Origin: JAKVBK01 sp022447275
Lineage (GTDB): Bacteria > Pseudomonadota > Alphaproteobacteria > Rhodobacterales > Rhodobacteraceae
Assembly (NCBI GenBank): GCA_047125605.1
Contig: CP138932.1
Location: 496,001-560,000, forward strand
Length of the DNA stretch: 64,000 nucleotides
Reading direction: 5' to 3'
Shown: piece by piece, positions 24,805 through 33,746 of the stretch
Position numbering within the stretch: position 1 is the stretch's first letter
Layout of the letters: each line of letters starts with the position of its first letter
Program-made: the position numbers and the translations under genes
Notes under the pieces: model-generated
Seen by the model: only the letters and a program-made list of their open reading frames with translations
The model's database searches: none
Told to the model about the DNA's origin: nothing

Positions 24805-25908
24805 CTAGATCCAGAAGTTTTCGTGTACGGTGGCCTGGCGCGGGCCAGTCGGGGTTTGCACGGTCAACTCCGTGCCTTCGTCCCAATGGGTCATGCGCAC
24901 CATGCCCACGGCAACATTGGTATTGAAATCAGGTGACCACGCCGCCGAAGAGATCCGGCCAACCACCTTGTTCTTGGCCATCAGGGGCCAGTGACGATCA
25001 CAAACGGGGACCGCGTCTCCATCGATGGAAATCGCGCGGATTTGCTTGATGGGCCCTTCGCTGGCCACACGCAGCAAGGCATCACGCCCGATACAGCCAA
25101 TGGCCGTTTGGGTGTTGCAGAATTTGCCAAGCCCGCACTCGTGGGGGGTGTTGTCATCGGTCATGTCGCTGCCATAGGACAGCAACCCGCCCTCGACCCG
25201 TTCAATCAGGTTGGGGCAGCCCGCATGCACATCCATGTTCTTGCCGGCTTCCATCAGCGCATTCCACAGGGGCATGCCTAAGTCTGAGCCTTCTACATAG
25301 ATTTCAAACCCGCCCTGTTTTGAATAGCCTGAACGGGCCACCACAAGTTCCGTGCCCTCAAAGGCGAACTTGTCGAAGCGGAAAAACCGGATGTCGCGGA
25401 TGCGATCCCCGAAAACTGCCGCTACGAGATCCTCTGCCTTGGGGCCTTGTATAGCAAGGGGCGAGACATCGGGCTCATCCACGAGAACATCCAGGCGGTA
25501 GCCGTAGGCCAGACCCTTGATCCAGTAGAGCAGGTCACTGTCGGCGATCGAAACCCACCAGCGATCCTCAGACAGTTTTACCGCCACGGGATCGTTCAGC
25601 ATGCCGCCGGTCTCATCGACGATGGGCACGTAATAGCACTGGCCGGGCAGCATCGAACGCAAATCGCGCGGGGTCAGCAGCTGCATCAGGCGCCCGGCAT
25701 CGGGGCCGCGCAACTCCACTTGGCGCTCGCACGACACATCCCAAACCTGAACGGCGTCCTTGAGGTGGCGATAGTCTTCTTCCACCGAGCGAAACACGGT
25801 GGGCAGCAACATGTGATTGTAGACGGTGTAGGCCTTTACGCCTGCAGCTTCCACGCCATCGGAGAAGGGTGTGCGCCGCAGACGCCGGGACAGGGACAAT
25901 TGTGCCAT
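24805..25908 (-). CDS. dmdA: DMSP demethylase, tetrahydrofolate-dependent
   Basis: Transfers a methyl group from dimethylsulfoniopropionate to tetrahydrofolate, giving methylmercaptopropionate. The 367-residue protein is of the GcvT fold, the usual length for DmdA. Recognisable blocks are the N-terminal AAGVKAYTVYNHMLLP, YYVPIVDETGGMLNDPV, SGYSKQGGFEIYVEG, GLGKFC and C-terminal SAAWSPDFNTNVAVGMV. Generic aminomethyltransferases differ at these places. The ATG shares one base with the dmdB stop (TGATG). This is the key gene that places the organism among DMSP demethylators. Confidence 0.92.
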   Translation of the reverse strand: MAQLSLSRRLRRTPFSDGVEAAGVKAYTVYNHMLLPTVFRSVEEDYRHLKDAVQVWDVSCERQVELRGPDAGRLMQLLTPRDLRSMLPGQCYYVPIVDETGGMLNDPVAVKLSEDRWWVSIADSDLLYWIKGLAYGYRLDVLVDEPDVSPLAIQGPKAEDLVAAVFGDRIRDIRFFRFDKFAFEGTELVVARSGYSKQGGFEIYVEGSDLGMPLWNALMEAGKNMDVHAGCPNLIERVEGGLLSYGSDMTDDNTPHECGLGKFCNTQTAIGCIGRDALLRVASEGPIKQIRAISIDGDAVPVCDRHWPLMAKNKVVGRISSAAWSPDFNTNVAVGMVRMTHWDEGTELTVQTPTGPRQATVHENFWI

Positions 25909-27524
25909 CAGGGTCTCTCCATTTCCTTGACACGGTTCCTCAGCTGGAACTTTTGGATCTTGCCCGTGGATGTCTTCGGGATAACCTCGAAAATCACGGA
26001 TTTCGGTGTTTTGAAGCCTGCAAGCTGGCTTCGGCAAAAAGCGATGATATCGGCCTGCGTGGCCGAAGCGCCGGGGCGCAATTCCACGAAGGCGCAAGGG
26101 GCTTCACCCCATTTCGGATCGGGGCGTGCAACCACTGCTGCGGTCTGAATGTCGGGGTGACGATAGAGCACGGCCTCCACTTCGACGGAGGAGACATTCT
26201 CACCGCCCGAAATGATCACGTCCTTCAGCCGGTCGCGGATTTGAATATAGCCATCGGGGTAGACCACGGCACCGTCGCCAGACCAGAAATAGCCCTCTTG
26301 CATGGCTTCGGCAGTGGCCTCTGTATCTTTGTAATAGCCCTTCATGACGGTGTTGCCGCGTATGGCGATCTCACCTTGGGTTGCGGCGTCGCGGGGCACG
26401 GGGGCGCCCGTTTCGCGGTCGATCACATCGACAGCTTCAACCATCGGGAAAGACACACCTTGCCGGGCCCGCCGAGCGGCTTGCTCTGCCGCGTCCAACT
26501 CCGCCCAGTTGTCCTGAGGAAGGCACTGAGAGATATGGCCATAGGTCTCTGTCAGGCCGTAAACGTGCATGACCTCAGCGCCCAAGGCGGCCATTCTTTC
26601 CAGGATCGCAGGGGGCGGGGGAGCGCCCGCCGTCATAACCTGCAGCACCGGGTCAAAGGGCGTGGAGGGGGCAGAGGGATCCTCGGCCAGCATCTGCAGC
26701 ACCACCGGGGCGGCGCCAAAATGCGTTACGCGTTCTGCTTCTATCGCCGCAAACAGGTCAGCTGGCGCGTTGGACGTTGGGAACACCATGGTGCCGCCGA
26801 GAATGGCCATCATCCAGGGGTGGCCCCAGCCATTGCAATGAAACATCGGCACGACAGACATGTAGACAGGGAGTTGCGGGACCTGCCATCCGGCCACCGT
26901 GCCCAGCGCCATCAGGTAGGCCCCCCGATGGTGATAGACCACGCCCTTGGGGCGGCCCGAGGTGCCGGAGGTGTAGTTCAGGGCGATCGCATCCCACTCG
27001 TCGGGCGGCAAACCATCGTTCTGTACAGGATCGGCGTCCAGCAGGTCATCATAGCACGCCCCAGTGATGGTTTCCCGATCGGGCAGGGCGATTTCGATCA
27101 CTGCAGGCGGGGCCTGCATCTGGGCCATGGCCTGCTGCGCCAAGGGCAGCAGATCCGTGCTGACCAGCAGCACCTTGCTGTCGGAATGCTCGAGGATAAA
27201 GGCAATCGTCTCAGCCTCAAGCCGGGTGTTGAGGGCTGACAGCACGGCCCCGCTCATGGGGACTGCAAAGTGCAATTCCATGAGTTCGGGCAGATTGGCG
27301 GCGAGCACGCTGACCGTGTCGCCTCTGCTGATGCCGCCCGCGCCGAGCCCGGCTGCGACCCGACGCACCCTGTCTGCAACCTCTGCCCAAGTGCGCCGTG
27401 TGCTGCCCTGTACTGTGGCTGTGACATCCGCGTGCACGCCGGCCGCTCTGTTGAGGAACGACACGGGCGATAGGGCCACATGATTGGCCATATTGGCGGG
27501 CAGCGCATCAAAATGGTTCTGCAT
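25908..27524 (-). CDS. dmdB: Methylmercaptopropionate-CoA ligase (DmdB-type)
   Basis: An AMP-forming acyl-CoA synthetase of 538 residues that activates methylmercaptopropionate, the product of DmdA. Motifs include NYTSGTSGRPKGVVYHHRG (P-loop), the VPMFHCNGWGHPW block, VYGLTETYGH, GDGAV, DRLKDVIISGGENVSS, and the C-terminal catalytic Lys in KTSTGKIQK. The HCNGWG pattern is that of medium/short-chain DmdB proteins. It overlaps dmdA by one base. The later enzymes DmdC and DmdD are not in this window. Confidence 0.85.
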   Translation of the reverse strand: MQNHFDALPANMANHVALSPVSFLNRAAGVHADVTATVQGSTRRTWAEVADRVRRVAAGLGAGGISRGDTVSVLAANLPELMELHFAVPMSGAVLSALNTRLEAETIAFILEHSDSKVLLVSTDLLPLAQQAMAQMQAPPAVIEIALPDRETITGACYDDLLDADPVQNDGLPPDEWDAIALNYTSGTSGRPKGVVYHHRGAYLMALGTVAGWQVPQLPVYMSVVPMFHCNGWGHPWMMAILGGTMVFPTSNAPADLFAAIEAERVTHFGAAPVVLQMLAEDPSAPSTPFDPVLQVMTAGAPPPPAILERMAALGAEVMHVYGLTETYGHISQCLPQDNWAELDAAEQAARRARQGVSFPMVEAVDVIDRETGAPVPRDAATQGEIAIRGNTVMKGYYKDTEATAEAMQEGYFWSGDGAVVYPDGYIQIRDRLKDVIISGGENVSSVEVEAVLYRHPDIQTAAVVARPDPKWGEAPCAFVELRPGASATQADIIAFCRSQLAGFKTPKSVIFEVIPKTSTGKIQKFQLRNRVKEMERP

Positions 27525-27566
27525 CGCAATAGCCTTTCGTTGCTTAGGGGCGCCGCGAGGCCCTCG

Positions 27567-28196
27567 TTACTTTGGTCCGCGCCAGTCGATCTGGCAAATC
27601 TCAGCGGAGCGACCGTCGAAATCCCACACGCGCCCATGGGCGCGCACCCGCCCCTTGGTGGCTGTGGCAACGGTGATGTCAGGGCCCATCCAGTAATCCG
27701 TGTTGGAAACGACGATCTCTTTGCCGCCATTGCCGGTGACCGGAACAATCTCACCCTGTATCTTCTTGCCAACGGTCAGGCGCCGCGCCACCCCTTCGGT
27801 CTCAAACGAGACTGGCGCGCGCTCTGCGCCGATAAACTCACTGACCATTATGCCAAACAGGCCCGTGGTGCCGCGTGCCGCGCCACTGAAAATGGCGACA
27901 AGGCCGTCATAGGCTTCATCGGAGGCCCGATCATCGATGTAGGCCGCTGCCTTCCAGTTGCCGCGGCCCATGTTGCCGGGAATGTCCATCATCAGGCCAA
28001 TGTTGAGGCCAGACAGGTCAGTTTCGCCATAACTGCCCTCATCGATGCGGATGCCGACCCAAGCTTGGCAATAGCCCTCGGTAGGCGGGTGCTTGCCCAG
28101 GCTCACCACGCAGGGGCAGAACACAGTGCAGTTGCAGTTCAGGATCAGTTCCCCTTTCAGGGTCCACTCGGGGATGGAGGTCGCGTCCAGAGCCAT
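27567..28196 (-). CDS. DUF1326 protein with Cys-rich N-terminal motif
   Basis: A 209-residue soluble protein. The N-terminal CNCTVFCPC (C21, C23, C27, C29) is the family's hallmark and suggests metal binding. A further Cys follows in GYCQAWVG. The start ATG has AGGA 7 bases upstream. It lies 16 bases after the DUF2182 gene and 42 before dmdB, so it appears to be cotranscribed with the DMSP genes. No biochemical role is established to my knowledge. The recurrent pairing with DUF2182 implies a shared task. Confidence 0.8.
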   Translation of the reverse strand: MALDATSIPEWTLKGELILNCNCTVFCPCVVSLGKHPPTEGYCQAWVGIRIDEGSYGETDLSGLNIGLMMDIPGNMGRGNWKAAAYIDDRASDEAYDGLVAIFSGAARGTTGLFGIMVSEFIGAERAPVSFETEGVARRLTVGKKIQGEIVPVTGNGGKEIVVSNTDYWMGPDITVATATKGRVRAHGRVWDFDGRSAEICQIDWRGPK

Positions 28197-28212
28197 TGGC
28201 GAGGTCCTTTGG

Positions 28213-28965
28213 TCAGAAAAAGGGCAAAAGCAGCCCGGTAAGTATGAGAATTGCACCGACAGGTCGGGTCAGCGGAGCGCCGATCTGCGGCAGTTTTTCG
28301 AGGGTCATCAGGACCATGGCGAGGCCCATGAAGATCAGGTTCATGGTGCCGCCGACAAAGGCAAGCAGCATCAAGGCCCAGCAGCATCCGATACAGTCGA
28401 GGCCAAGGCGCAGCCCATTGCGATAGGCGCCTTCATCCCAATGTTGCATGAAGAAGGTCAACGGGGCGCGGCAGCGCGACAAGCAAGCTTCTTTGAGGGG
28501 GGTGAACTGGTAAGCACCCGCGCCGATGAGCAGGCCCATCGTCAATGGTACAGACATGCTTTGCCCAAGCGCGCTGATCAGCCCTGCGCCGAACAGTGCA
28601 ACCTGCAGAGCGGCGGCGAGCGCAGAGAATCCGATCCACGCGGTGAGGTACCCCAATACCAGCCGTCCGAAATCCGTGCTGGTTGTGTGCCCGATATCCT
28701 CATAGGTGGCAAAAGCAGGCAGGGCAGTGGGCACCATCATGGCAGCGCTCATGAGCGTCCACATCGCAAAGGCGGCAAGCCAGCCGGAAGCGCCCAATTG
28801 CGTGTTGCACAGCAAGTCGGTGATCGAGGCGCCAAAGTCACTTTCCAGCGCGCGCAATTCCGGGGGGATCGCCATGTAGAACAGCAGGGCCCAGCACGCC
28901 AGCAGGGCGGCAAAAAAGGCTAACCAGTGCGCTCGGCCCGCTGATCTGATACGTGTTGCAAGCAA
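28213..28965 (-). CDS. DUF2182 integral membrane protein
   Basis: About 250 residues with seven or so hydrophobic spans. Characteristic blocks are WTLMSAAMMVPTALP, YQFTPLKEACLSRCRAP and the LGLDCIGCCWALM segment, where the Cys and nearby residues are thought to bind a metal. The start is TTG at 28965 with GGGGGGAGA upstream; the frame extends further but runs across the GntR promoter and coding region. It is the first gene of the operon that contains DUF1326, dmdB, dmdA and acuI. Confidence 0.78.
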   Translation of the reverse strand: MLATRIRSAGRAHWLAFFAALLACWALLFYMAIPPELRALESDFGASITDLLCNTQLGASGWLAAFAMWTLMSAAMMVPTALPAFATYEDIGHTTSTDFGRLVLGYLTAWIGFSALAAALQVALFGAGLISALGQSMSVPLTMGLLIGAGAYQFTPLKEACLSRCRAPLTFFMQHWDEGAYRNGLRLGLDCIGCCWALMLLAFVGGTMNLIFMGLAMVLMTLEKLPQIGAPLTRPVGAILILTGLLLPFF

Positions 28966-29022
28966 AGATTCTCCCCCCTTTGCAAGCGTGGCAATTTGGC
29001 GGGGAAATTGCCTGACATTTAA

Positions 29023-29033
29023 TTGTATGACAA
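29023..29033. promoter_or_regulatory. GntR-type operator candidate
   Basis: TTGTATGACAA is an inverted repeat (TTGT-n3-ACAA), the spacing typical of FCD-type GntR sites. It abuts the GntR start codon and lies 58 bases before the DUF2182 start, so it could control both directions. Confidence 0.5.
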
Positions 29034-29765
29034 ATGAAAAAAGATCAAATAAATCAAGCAGACGACCTTCCAGCGCAGATTGCCAAAGCCCTGAGAGACG
29101 CGATTTTGAGCGGCGAACTCGCGGCGGATGACAGGCTTCCGTCCGAATCAGATCTGGCCGAACGCTTCGATGTGTCCCGGCCAACTGTGCGCGAAGCGCT
29201 TAAGCGCCTTGCGGCACAATCTTTGATCCGAACCCAGCGCGGCGCCTTCGGAGGCGCCTTTGTGCACCGCCTCTCCTATGAAGAGGCGCGGGCGCAGCAG
29301 GCGACCACGTCCACGCTGCTGCTGTCGATCAACGAAATGGGGTTCGATGTGGCCTGCGAGGCGCGGTACGCCATGGAAAAATCCTGCACCCATCTCGCGG
29401 CTGAGCGGCGCTCGAACGACGATTTGGCCGCCATGCGGGCAGAAATTCATCGTCAGGGCCAGCCCGGCTTGAGCGACGAAGCGTTCTGCGCCTCTGATGT
29501 GGCCTTGCATCGGGCCTTGGTGGATGCAGCGGGCAATCCCGTTCTGTCCTACCAATTGGCCGGCGCCGTCGAGGCCATGCAGCCCTTGATGAACATGATC
29601 ACCTTCTCTGCCCGCTCTCGCGAACACATCGTCAAACTGCATACACGATTGACCGACGCGATTGAGCAACGCGATCCCGCAGAAGCAGATGCCGCCTTAA
29701 TGGCGCTCGAAGCCTACACCTTGGAGTTGGGCCACGGGATCATCGCCGCCCGGGCCGCGCGCTGA
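29034..29765 (+). CDS. GntR family regulator (FCD domain), likely for the DMSP operon
   Basis: A 243-residue regulator. The winged HTH is visible in RLPSESDLAERFDVSRPTVREALKRL (about 40-65), and the FCD effector domain follows, with its metal-site Asp/His in DVALHRALV and HIVKLHTRL. The ATG at 29034 has no Shine-Dalgarno and touches the operator candidate, so the transcript may be leaderless. It is divergent from the DUF2182-DUF1326-dmdB-dmdA-acuI operon. A GntR gene also sits next to dmdA in Ruegeria pomeroyi, so DMSP or an acrylate-level metabolite is the probable effector. Confidence 0.88.
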   Translation: MKKDQINQADDLPAQIAKALRDAILSGELAADDRLPSESDLAERFDVSRPTVREALKRLAAQSLIRTQRGAFGGAFVHRLSYEEARAQQATTSTLLLSINEMGFDVACEARYAMEKSCTHLAAERRSNDDLAAMRAEIHRQGQPGLSDEAFCASDVALHRALVDAAGNPVLSYQLAGAVEAMQPLMNMITFSARSREHIVKLHTRLTDAIEQRDPAEADAALMALEAYTLELGHGIIAARAAR

Positions 29766-29803
29766 GGCAGTGCATCTGCTGGAAAGAGGCCACTGTGCGA
29801 TGG

Positions 29804-30232
29804 CTATCCGCCCATACTGCGGAGCAACAGGCTGGTTTCGCTGTTGAGGACGCCTTTCACTTCTCTGATCTCGCGCAATACACGATCGAAGTGGCGCAGA
29901 TTGTCAGCCTGGATTTCCAGCACAAGATCCCAAGCGCCATTGGTGGAATAGATCATGCTGATTTCGGGCAGCGCCTTCAGCGTCCGAACAACGGAACGTG
30001 ACATACTGCCCTCTAGTTCTACGGTGCAGATCGCGCGGATCAGGTTGGGATCTTCCTCTTCGGTATCGATCGTAAACCTGCGAATGCGGCCCTCTGCCAA
30101 AAGCGCATCCATCCGCGTTTTGACAGTGGTCCGAGACACGCCGGCCGCATGGGCCAGTTCCGTGATGGAGGCGCGGGCGTTGTCTCGCAGCGCTGCAAGC
30201 AGGCGCCTGTCCGTCTGAGAAAGCTCTTGCAT
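29804..30232 (-). CDS. Lrp/AsnC family regulator
   Basis: A 142-residue regulator. The HTH covers LAALRDNARASITELAHAAGVSRTTVKTRMDAL (split here for position 10-45), followed by the RAM ligand domain with NGAWDLVLEIQADNL. The chosen ATG follows GAAGGG; an upstream TTG start (30271) would add 13 residues. It is divergent from arginase and ornithine cyclodeaminase genes and is probably their arginine- or ornithine-responsive activator. A perfect palindrome lies in the shared promoter. Confidence 0.88.
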   Translation of the reverse strand: MQELSQTDRRLLAALRDNARASITELAHAAGVSRTTVKTRMDALLAEGRIRRFTIDTEEEDPNLIRAICTVELEGSMSRSVVRTLKALPEISMIYSTNGAWDLVLEIQADNLRHFDRVLREIREVKGVLNSETSLLLRSMGG

Positions 30233-30289
30233 GAACTGTGCGCCCTTCGTTTTGACATCCTTGTTTTGCAATTTGACATAATAGAAGCC

Positions 30290-30303
30290 AAATTGATCAA
30301 TTT
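30290..30303. promoter_or_regulatory. 14-bp perfect palindrome between lrp and arginase
   Basis: AAATTGATCAATTT is self-complementary and sits 58 bases before the lrp start and 63 before the arginase start, in an AT-rich stretch containing further TTTG/CAAA half-sites. It suits an Lrp/AsnC binding site. Confidence 0.5.
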
Positions 30304-30366
30304 ATAGAGTTAATTGCTGCACAATTTGACGGGATGCTTCCTCCAACCACGTTTTTGTTGAGCGGA

Positions 30367-31296
30367 ATGATGCACAAATCTTGCCAATTGATCGGATTGC
30401 CCGTCCAAAGCGGAGCGGCCCAGCCCGGCTGCTTGATGGGGCCTGCGGCCTTGCGGACGGCGGGCCTGCCAGAGGCACTCAAAGAGCTTGGCTGGAGTGT
30501 TCGCGATCAAGGTGATCTTTTGCTGGCCGATCAGGCAGTGCTGGATCACGCGAACCCGGCTCTGAAGAACTTTGCTGATTTGGTTGGTTGGACAAAGCTG
30601 ATCCACCAGCAGGCTTTCGAAGCTGCCGCAACGGGGGCCATGCCGATCTTTCTGGGCGGGGATCATTCCTTGGCGGCGGGCAGCGTCAGCGCCATGGCCC
30701 GATACGCGCAGGATCAAAACCGCCCTGCCTTTGTGCTGTGGTTGGATGCACATCCCGATCTGCACGATCTGCATTCGACCACGAGCGGCAACTTGCACGG
30801 CACCCCGATGGCTTACGTCACCGGGCAGGCGGGTTTTGAGGGCCTGCCGCCGCTCACTGCGACGGTTGCACCCGAGAATGTCTGCATGATGGGCATCAGG
30901 TCAGTTGATCCGGCAGAGGCCGCGCGCATCCGTGACACAGGTATTACAATCCATGACATGCGCAGCATTGATGAGCAGGGTGTCGTGGCCCCGCTGAGGG
31001 ACTTTCTCAGCAAAGTGGCCGCAGCAAATGGCATGCTCCACGTCAGCCTCGATGTCGACTTCTTGGACCCATCCGTTGCGCCTGCCGTGGGCACAACGGT
31101 GCCCGGCGGCGCCACGTTCCGAGAGGCGCATTTGATCATGGAAATGTTGCATGACAGCGGGCTGGTTACCTCGCTCGACGTTGTCGAGCTGAACCCGTTT
31201 CTCGACGAGCGCGGACGCACTGCAATTCTGATGGCGGACCTCGTCGCCAGCCTCTGCGGTCGACGTGTTCTGGATCGCATGACTGGCAGCTTTTGA
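30367..31296 (+). CDS. rocF: Arginase
   Basis: Hydrolyses arginine to ornithine and urea. The manganese-binding motifs of the ureohydrolase family are present in about 310 residues: GGDHSL, DAHPDLHD (Pro and Leu differ from the more usual DAHADxN) and LDVDFLDPSVAPAVGT. The ELNP motif is near the end. An earlier in-frame ATG lies at 30334; neither start has a strong binding site, and I prefer MMHKSCQLIGLP because homologues begin there. The ornithine cyclodeaminase gene follows in the same direction. Agmatinase is less likely given that neighbour. Confidence 0.86.
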   Translation: MMHKSCQLIGLPVQSGAAQPGCLMGPAALRTAGLPEALKELGWSVRDQGDLLLADQAVLDHANPALKNFADLVGWTKLIHQQAFEAAATGAMPIFLGGDHSLAAGSVSAMARYAQDQNRPAFVLWLDAHPDLHDLHSTTSGNLHGTPMAYVTGQAGFEGLPPLTATVAPENVCMMGIRSVDPAEAARIRDTGITIHDMRSIDEQGVVAPLRDFLSKVAAANGMLHVSLDVDFLDPSVAPAVGTTVPGGATFREAHLIMEMLHDSGLVTSLDVVELNPFLDERGRTAILMADLVASLCGRRVLDRMTGSF

Positions 31297-31326
31297 CCCT
31301 GCAGATACGACTGAAAGGAACCGCCT

Positions 31327-32373
31327 ATGACATCCCCTTCCGACAAGGCTCTTGTGCCCTTCGTGTCCGTCGACAACATGATGGGACTGGTCCATGCGCT
31401 GGGCATTGAAACCGTCCTCACCGAGCTTGCCTCTTTTATCGAAGCGGATTTCAAGCGCTGGCCAGAGTTTGACAAGACACCGCGTGTGGCCTCCCATTCC
31501 ACCGATGGGGTGATCGAACTCATGCCCACCGCCGACGCTGAAAATTACGGCTTCAAATATGTGAACGGCCATCCGAAGAACATGAAAGAAGGCTTCCAGA
31601 CCGTGACGGCGTTTGGCGTGCTGTCGAGTGTCGCCAATGGCTATCCCATTTTGCTGACGGAAATGACCTTGCTGACAGCCCTGCGCACGGCGGCGACGTC
31701 GGCTCTTGTGGGGAAGTATCTGATGCCCAAGGGCGCAAAGGTCATGGCGATGATCGGAAATGGCGCCCAATGCGAGTTTCAGGCGAAGGCGTTTCAGGCG
31801 ATCTGCGGGATCGACACCGTGAGGCTCTATGATATCGACCCGGTCGCCACGGCAAAGGCGGCGCGAAATCTTGCGCAATCCGGGCTGACGATTGTGCCTT
31901 GCACTACGGGCGAGGAGGCCATCGAAGGCGCGCAGATCATCACCACCTGCACGGCAGACAAGCAGTATGCCACCATTCTGACCGACAACATGGTAGGTCC
32001 CGGCGTGCACATCAACGCCATCGGCGGCGATTGCCCCGGTAAGACCGAGTTGCACCGGGACATCTTGCTGCGGTCCGAGATTTTCGTCGAATATCCGCCG
32101 CAAACCCGGATCGAAGGGGAAATCCAGGCCTTGGACGCAACCCATCCCGTGACCGAGCTTTGGCAAGTCATGCGTGGTGAGGTGGCAGGGCGCACCGATG
32201 CCCGTCAGATAACCCTGTTCGACAGTGTCGGCTTCGCTATCGAGGATTTCAGCGCGTTGCGCTACGTGCATTCCAAAATCGGCGGAACGTCCTTCTTTGA
32301 TCTGCTGGACATGTTGGCAGATCCTGATGAGCCGCGCGATCTGTTCGGCATGTTGAACCGCGCGGCTCCCTGA
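31327..32373 (+). CDS. Ornithine cyclodeaminase
   Basis: Converts ornithine to proline and ammonia with NAD. The 348-residue protein has TALRTAATSALVGKYL, the Rossmann motif MIGNGAQCEF near 140, TTCTADKQYATILTD, and HINAIGGDCPGKTEL, which carry the substrate and cofactor contacts of true ornithine cyclodeaminases. The start has AAAGGAA about 8 bases upstream. Together with arginase it turns arginine into proline, which PutA (18 kb downstream) can oxidise to glutamate. Confidence 0.9.
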   Translation: MTSPSDKALVPFVSVDNMMGLVHALGIETVLTELASFIEADFKRWPEFDKTPRVASHSTDGVIELMPTADAENYGFKYVNGHPKNMKEGFQTVTAFGVLSSVANGYPILLTEMTLLTALRTAATSALVGKYLMPKGAKVMAMIGNGAQCEFQAKAFQAICGIDTVRLYDIDPVATAKAARNLAQSGLTIVPCTTGEEAIEGAQIITTCTADKQYATILTDNMVGPGVHINAIGGDCPGKTELHRDILLRSEIFVEYPPQTRIEGEIQALDATHPVTELWQVMRGEVAGRTDARQITLFDSVGFAIEDFSALRYVHSKIGGTSFFDLLDMLADPDEPRDLFGMLNRAAP

Positions 32374-32455
32374 TTGCCTGCGCGTAGGGGGGGCGTTTTC
32401 TCGGCCGCCTACTGGTTGCAGCTGATCAAGTTCCGGGTGCCGGTGGTGTTCCGTG

Positions 32456-33625
32456 TCAATCGGGTGTGTGCGTGGACAGGAAATCCGGGGAAAACCCCAA
32501 TTCCTGCAGCAGCGCCTGCGTATCGGCACCCAGTTCAGGAACGCTGCCACCCGCCCGCATCTGTTCATCTGGCATCGCCGGCGCCATGAGCGTGGGCATC
32601 GGCCCCTTTGGGCCTTCAACGCTGCCAAATCGTCCACGTGCCTGTAACTGCGGATGTGACCAGACCTCACTCATGTCACGTAAGCGCGCATTGGCGATCC
32701 CGCCCTTTTCAAGCCGGGCGACAAGCTCTGCGCCAGACAGTTTGGCAAAGCACGCCTCCATGAGGGTGCGCAACGCGCTGGCATTTTCAACGCGCAGCGG
32801 ATTGCTGGAAAAGCGGGGATCGCTTGCCAAGGACGGGTCCCCCAACACATCGTTGCAAAAGGCCTGCCATTCTCGCTCATTCTGCAGGCCCAGTACGATC
32901 ACCGTGCCATCGCCAGCAGCAAACGGACCATAGGGATAGATCGTGGCATGTGCCGCGCCCGCGCGGGCCGGCGGGGCCGCACCATCCATCGCATACATCA
33001 AAGGAAACCCCATCCACTCTGTCAGGGCCTCCAGCATTGACACCTCGATGACGCTGCCCTTACCGGTGCGCCCCCTTTGGATCAGAGCCGCCAATACAGA
33101 GGAATAAGCGTACATGCCCGCTGCAATATCCGCGATCGAAATGCCGGCTTTCACGCTGGCCTCAGGGGTGCCCGTCACTGACAGGAAGCCCGCTTCGGCC
33201 TGTATCAGCAGATCATAGGCCTTCTTGTCTGAATAGGGCCCCCCGGGACCGTAGCCCGAAATATTGCACTGGATAAGTGCTGGATAGCGGTGGCGCAGGT
33301 CCTCGACACCCATGCCCAGCCGCGCCATCGCACCGGGCGCAAGGTTTTGGACAAGCACATCAGCCCGCGCGAGCAGGGCCTGCAGCACGGGCGGGGCCGT
33401 GTCCTGCTTCAGGTCAAGTGCCAAGCTTTGCTTGCCCCGGTTCGTCCAGACAAAATGAGAGGACATTCCGCGCGCACGCGTGTCGTACCCTCTGGCAAAA
33501 TCTCCGGTTCCGGGCCGCTCGATCTTGATCACGCGTGCGCCCATGTCAGCCAGATGGCGCGTAGCCAGAGGCGCGGCGATCGCCTGCTCCAGTGAAACCA
33601 CCGTGATCCCTTCGAGCGGCAACAT
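32456..33625 (-). CDS. Family III CoA-transferase (CaiB/BaiF)
   Basis: About 389 residues. Hallmarks are LPLEGITVVSLEQAIAAPLATRHLADMGARVIKIE at the start (given for position only in parts), NRGKQSLALDLK, NISGYGPGGPYSDKKAYDLL with the catalytic Asp, and GAAHATIYPYGPF. ATG 33625 was chosen over TTG 33643 because AAGG lies 8 bases before it. Its partner is the MaoC-type gene upstream. The pair resembles the mesaconyl-CoA transferase plus mesaconyl-C4-CoA hydratase couple of the 3-hydroxypropionate cycle, so a C4/C5 dicarboxyl-CoA is a plausible substrate. This remains an inference. Confidence 0.82.
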   Translation of the reverse strand: MLPLEGITVVSLEQAIAAPLATRHLADMGARVIKIERPGTGDFARGYDTRARGMSSHFVWTNRGKQSLALDLKQDTAPPVLQALLARADVLVQNLAPGAMARLGMGVEDLRHRYPALIQCNISGYGPGGPYSDKKAYDLLIQAEAGFLSVTGTPEASVKAGISIADIAAGMYAYSSVLAALIQRGRTGKGSVIEVSMLEALTEWMGFPLMYAMDGAAPPARAGAAHATIYPYGPFAAGDGTVIVLGLQNEREWQAFCNDVLGDPSLASDPRFSSNPLRVENASALRTLMEACFAKLSGAELVARLEKGGIANARLRDMSEVWSHPQLQARGRFGSVEGPKGPMPTLMAPAMPDEQMRAGGSVPELGADTQALLQELGFSPDFLSTHTPD

Positions 33626-33746
33626 CACGCTGGCCTTGTCCAAGGCACGGGGCGTGGCCGCCCGTGCCTAGAGGTCAGGGCGGCACGCGCGCTTTCTGCG
33701 CCAGCTATGGGCGCCAATCCCGTTTCTGAAATCGCCTGGCGAGGTG

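Noticed and set aside
25908..27524. A general long-chain acyl-CoA ligase instead of DmdB
   Set aside because: The one-base overlap with dmdA and the HCNGWG block favour DmdB, though substrate remains to be shown.
30901..32670. A 589-residue open frame on the minus strand
   Set aside because: It lies over arginase and ornithine cyclodeaminase, has no recognisable motif and is His/Arg-rich in the way of an antisense shadow of GC-rich coding sequence.
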